From positions 1,790,967-1,854,966 of the forward strand of contig NZ_CP014844.1 of assembly GCF_001598055.1 (NCBI RefSeq): DNA of 64,000 nucleotides, in the 5' to 3' direction. Position numbers and translations under genes: made by a program. A model generated the notes under the pieces. The model was not told the DNA's origin. It was given only the letters and a program-made list of their open reading frames with translations, and did not search any database. The stretch comes from Cupriavidus nantongensis. Its GTDB lineage: Bacteria > Pseudomonadota > Gammaproteobacteria > Burkholderiales > Burkholderiaceae. Shown here piece after piece: positions 63,746-64,000 of this stretch (the first letter of the stretch is position 1; each line of letters opens with the position of its first letter).

Positions 63746-64000
63746 GGCTGCACCTTTTCGATGGCGGTGATCACGTAGTCCTCACCTTGCTTGGAGAAGG
63801 TGAATTGCACCTGCTGCCGAACCGAAAGACCCGCGGCGAGCTGCGGGCTGCTCATCTTGAAGCCCATGGTCATGGCCGGCCATTGGAGGGCTGGCACGGC
63901 CTCGTGCGCCAGCGTCAGCTCGGTGGGCGACATCTCCTCGATCACGCCGCGCACCACGAAAGCGTTGGTGGCCGCGGCCGGTGGCGACGAGGTGTCGTGC
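63742..64000 (-). CDS. cusB: CusB C-terminus fused to a CusF-like metal-binding domain, partial
   Basis: Only the last 85 codons are in the window, with the frame open at the edge. After a Pro/Ala linker ([11 protein letters not shown]) comes a CusF domain: [19 protein letters not shown] and [12 protein letters not shown] with the Cu(I)/Ag(I) ligands His, Trp, Met-x-Met. In E. coli CusF is a separate periplasmic chaperone; here it is joined to the adaptor. Overlaps cusA by ATGA. Confidence 0.85.
   Translation of the reverse strand, partial: HDTSSPPAAATNAFVVRGVIEEMSPTELTLAHEAVPALQWPAMTMGFKMSSPQLAAGLSVRQQVQFTFSKQGEDYVITAIEKVQP

Overview
The window is high-GC proteobacterial DNA. Nearly all of it belongs to an integrative and conjugative element (ICE) of the ICEclc / PAGI-2 / PFGI-1 class. 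The evidence is the ordered set of class-specific proteins (TraD, TIGR03765, TIGR03759, PilL-N, DUF3577, DUF3275, DUF3085, topB, ssb, DUF3158, TIGR03761, STY4528, DUF2857, ParB-like, ParA, AlpA), a P4-type integrase, and the 18-bp 3' end of a tRNA-Gly gene used as the att site. The host is probably a Pseudomonas-like gamma- or beta-proteobacterium; the sequence does not fix the species.

Layout. 1-5.3 kb: end of the conjugation operon (minus strand). 5.4-17 kb: a block of small ICE genes (minus strand). It falls into three terminator-bounded transcription units, each headed by the same three-hairpin element (12004, 14905, 16848). Twelve of its thirteen genes carry their own leader hairpin 19-31 nt before the start codon. 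One plus-strand SH3 gene (12250-13497) is an outsider. 17-24.4 kb: topB, ssb, DUF3158, TIGR03761, OST-HTH, STY4528 and DUF2857; a 17-bp palindrome precedes three of the genes or operons. 24.5-33.2 kb: the regulatory module (ParB-like, small Shi-like gene, ParA, AlpA, BisR-like, LysR). A 3,381-bp IS21-family element interrupts the ParB-like gene.

33.2-52.7 kb: cargo. A LysR pseudogene, a c-type cytochrome, an LpxR-like lipid A deacylase and several truncated or chimeric genes come first. Next is a complete TetR-HlyD-ABC-permease-permease-outer membrane factor exporter of the CecR/YbhGFSR type. An IS1380-like element then sits directly upstream of a phaC-phaP-phaB polyhydroxyalkanoate cluster, followed by a LysR gene.

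52.7-55.4 kb: an ICE junction. An outward-facing sigma70-type promoter, the bare 18-bp att core (without the rest of the tRNA gene), a tRNA-type terminator and the integrase follow one another. This is what an excised circle (attP) or a head-to-tail tandem array looks like, not a simple chromosome-ICE boundary. 55.6-60.5 kb: a second identical IS21 copy nested in an IS5-family element, which itself destroyed the start of a DUF2790 gene. 60.6-64 kb: cusA and the end of cusB for Cu/Ag efflux.

As a whole: a transfer-capable ICE backbone carrying efflux, PHA and copper cargo. Its probable master activator gene (bisD-like parB) is split by an insertion, so transfer may be switched off.
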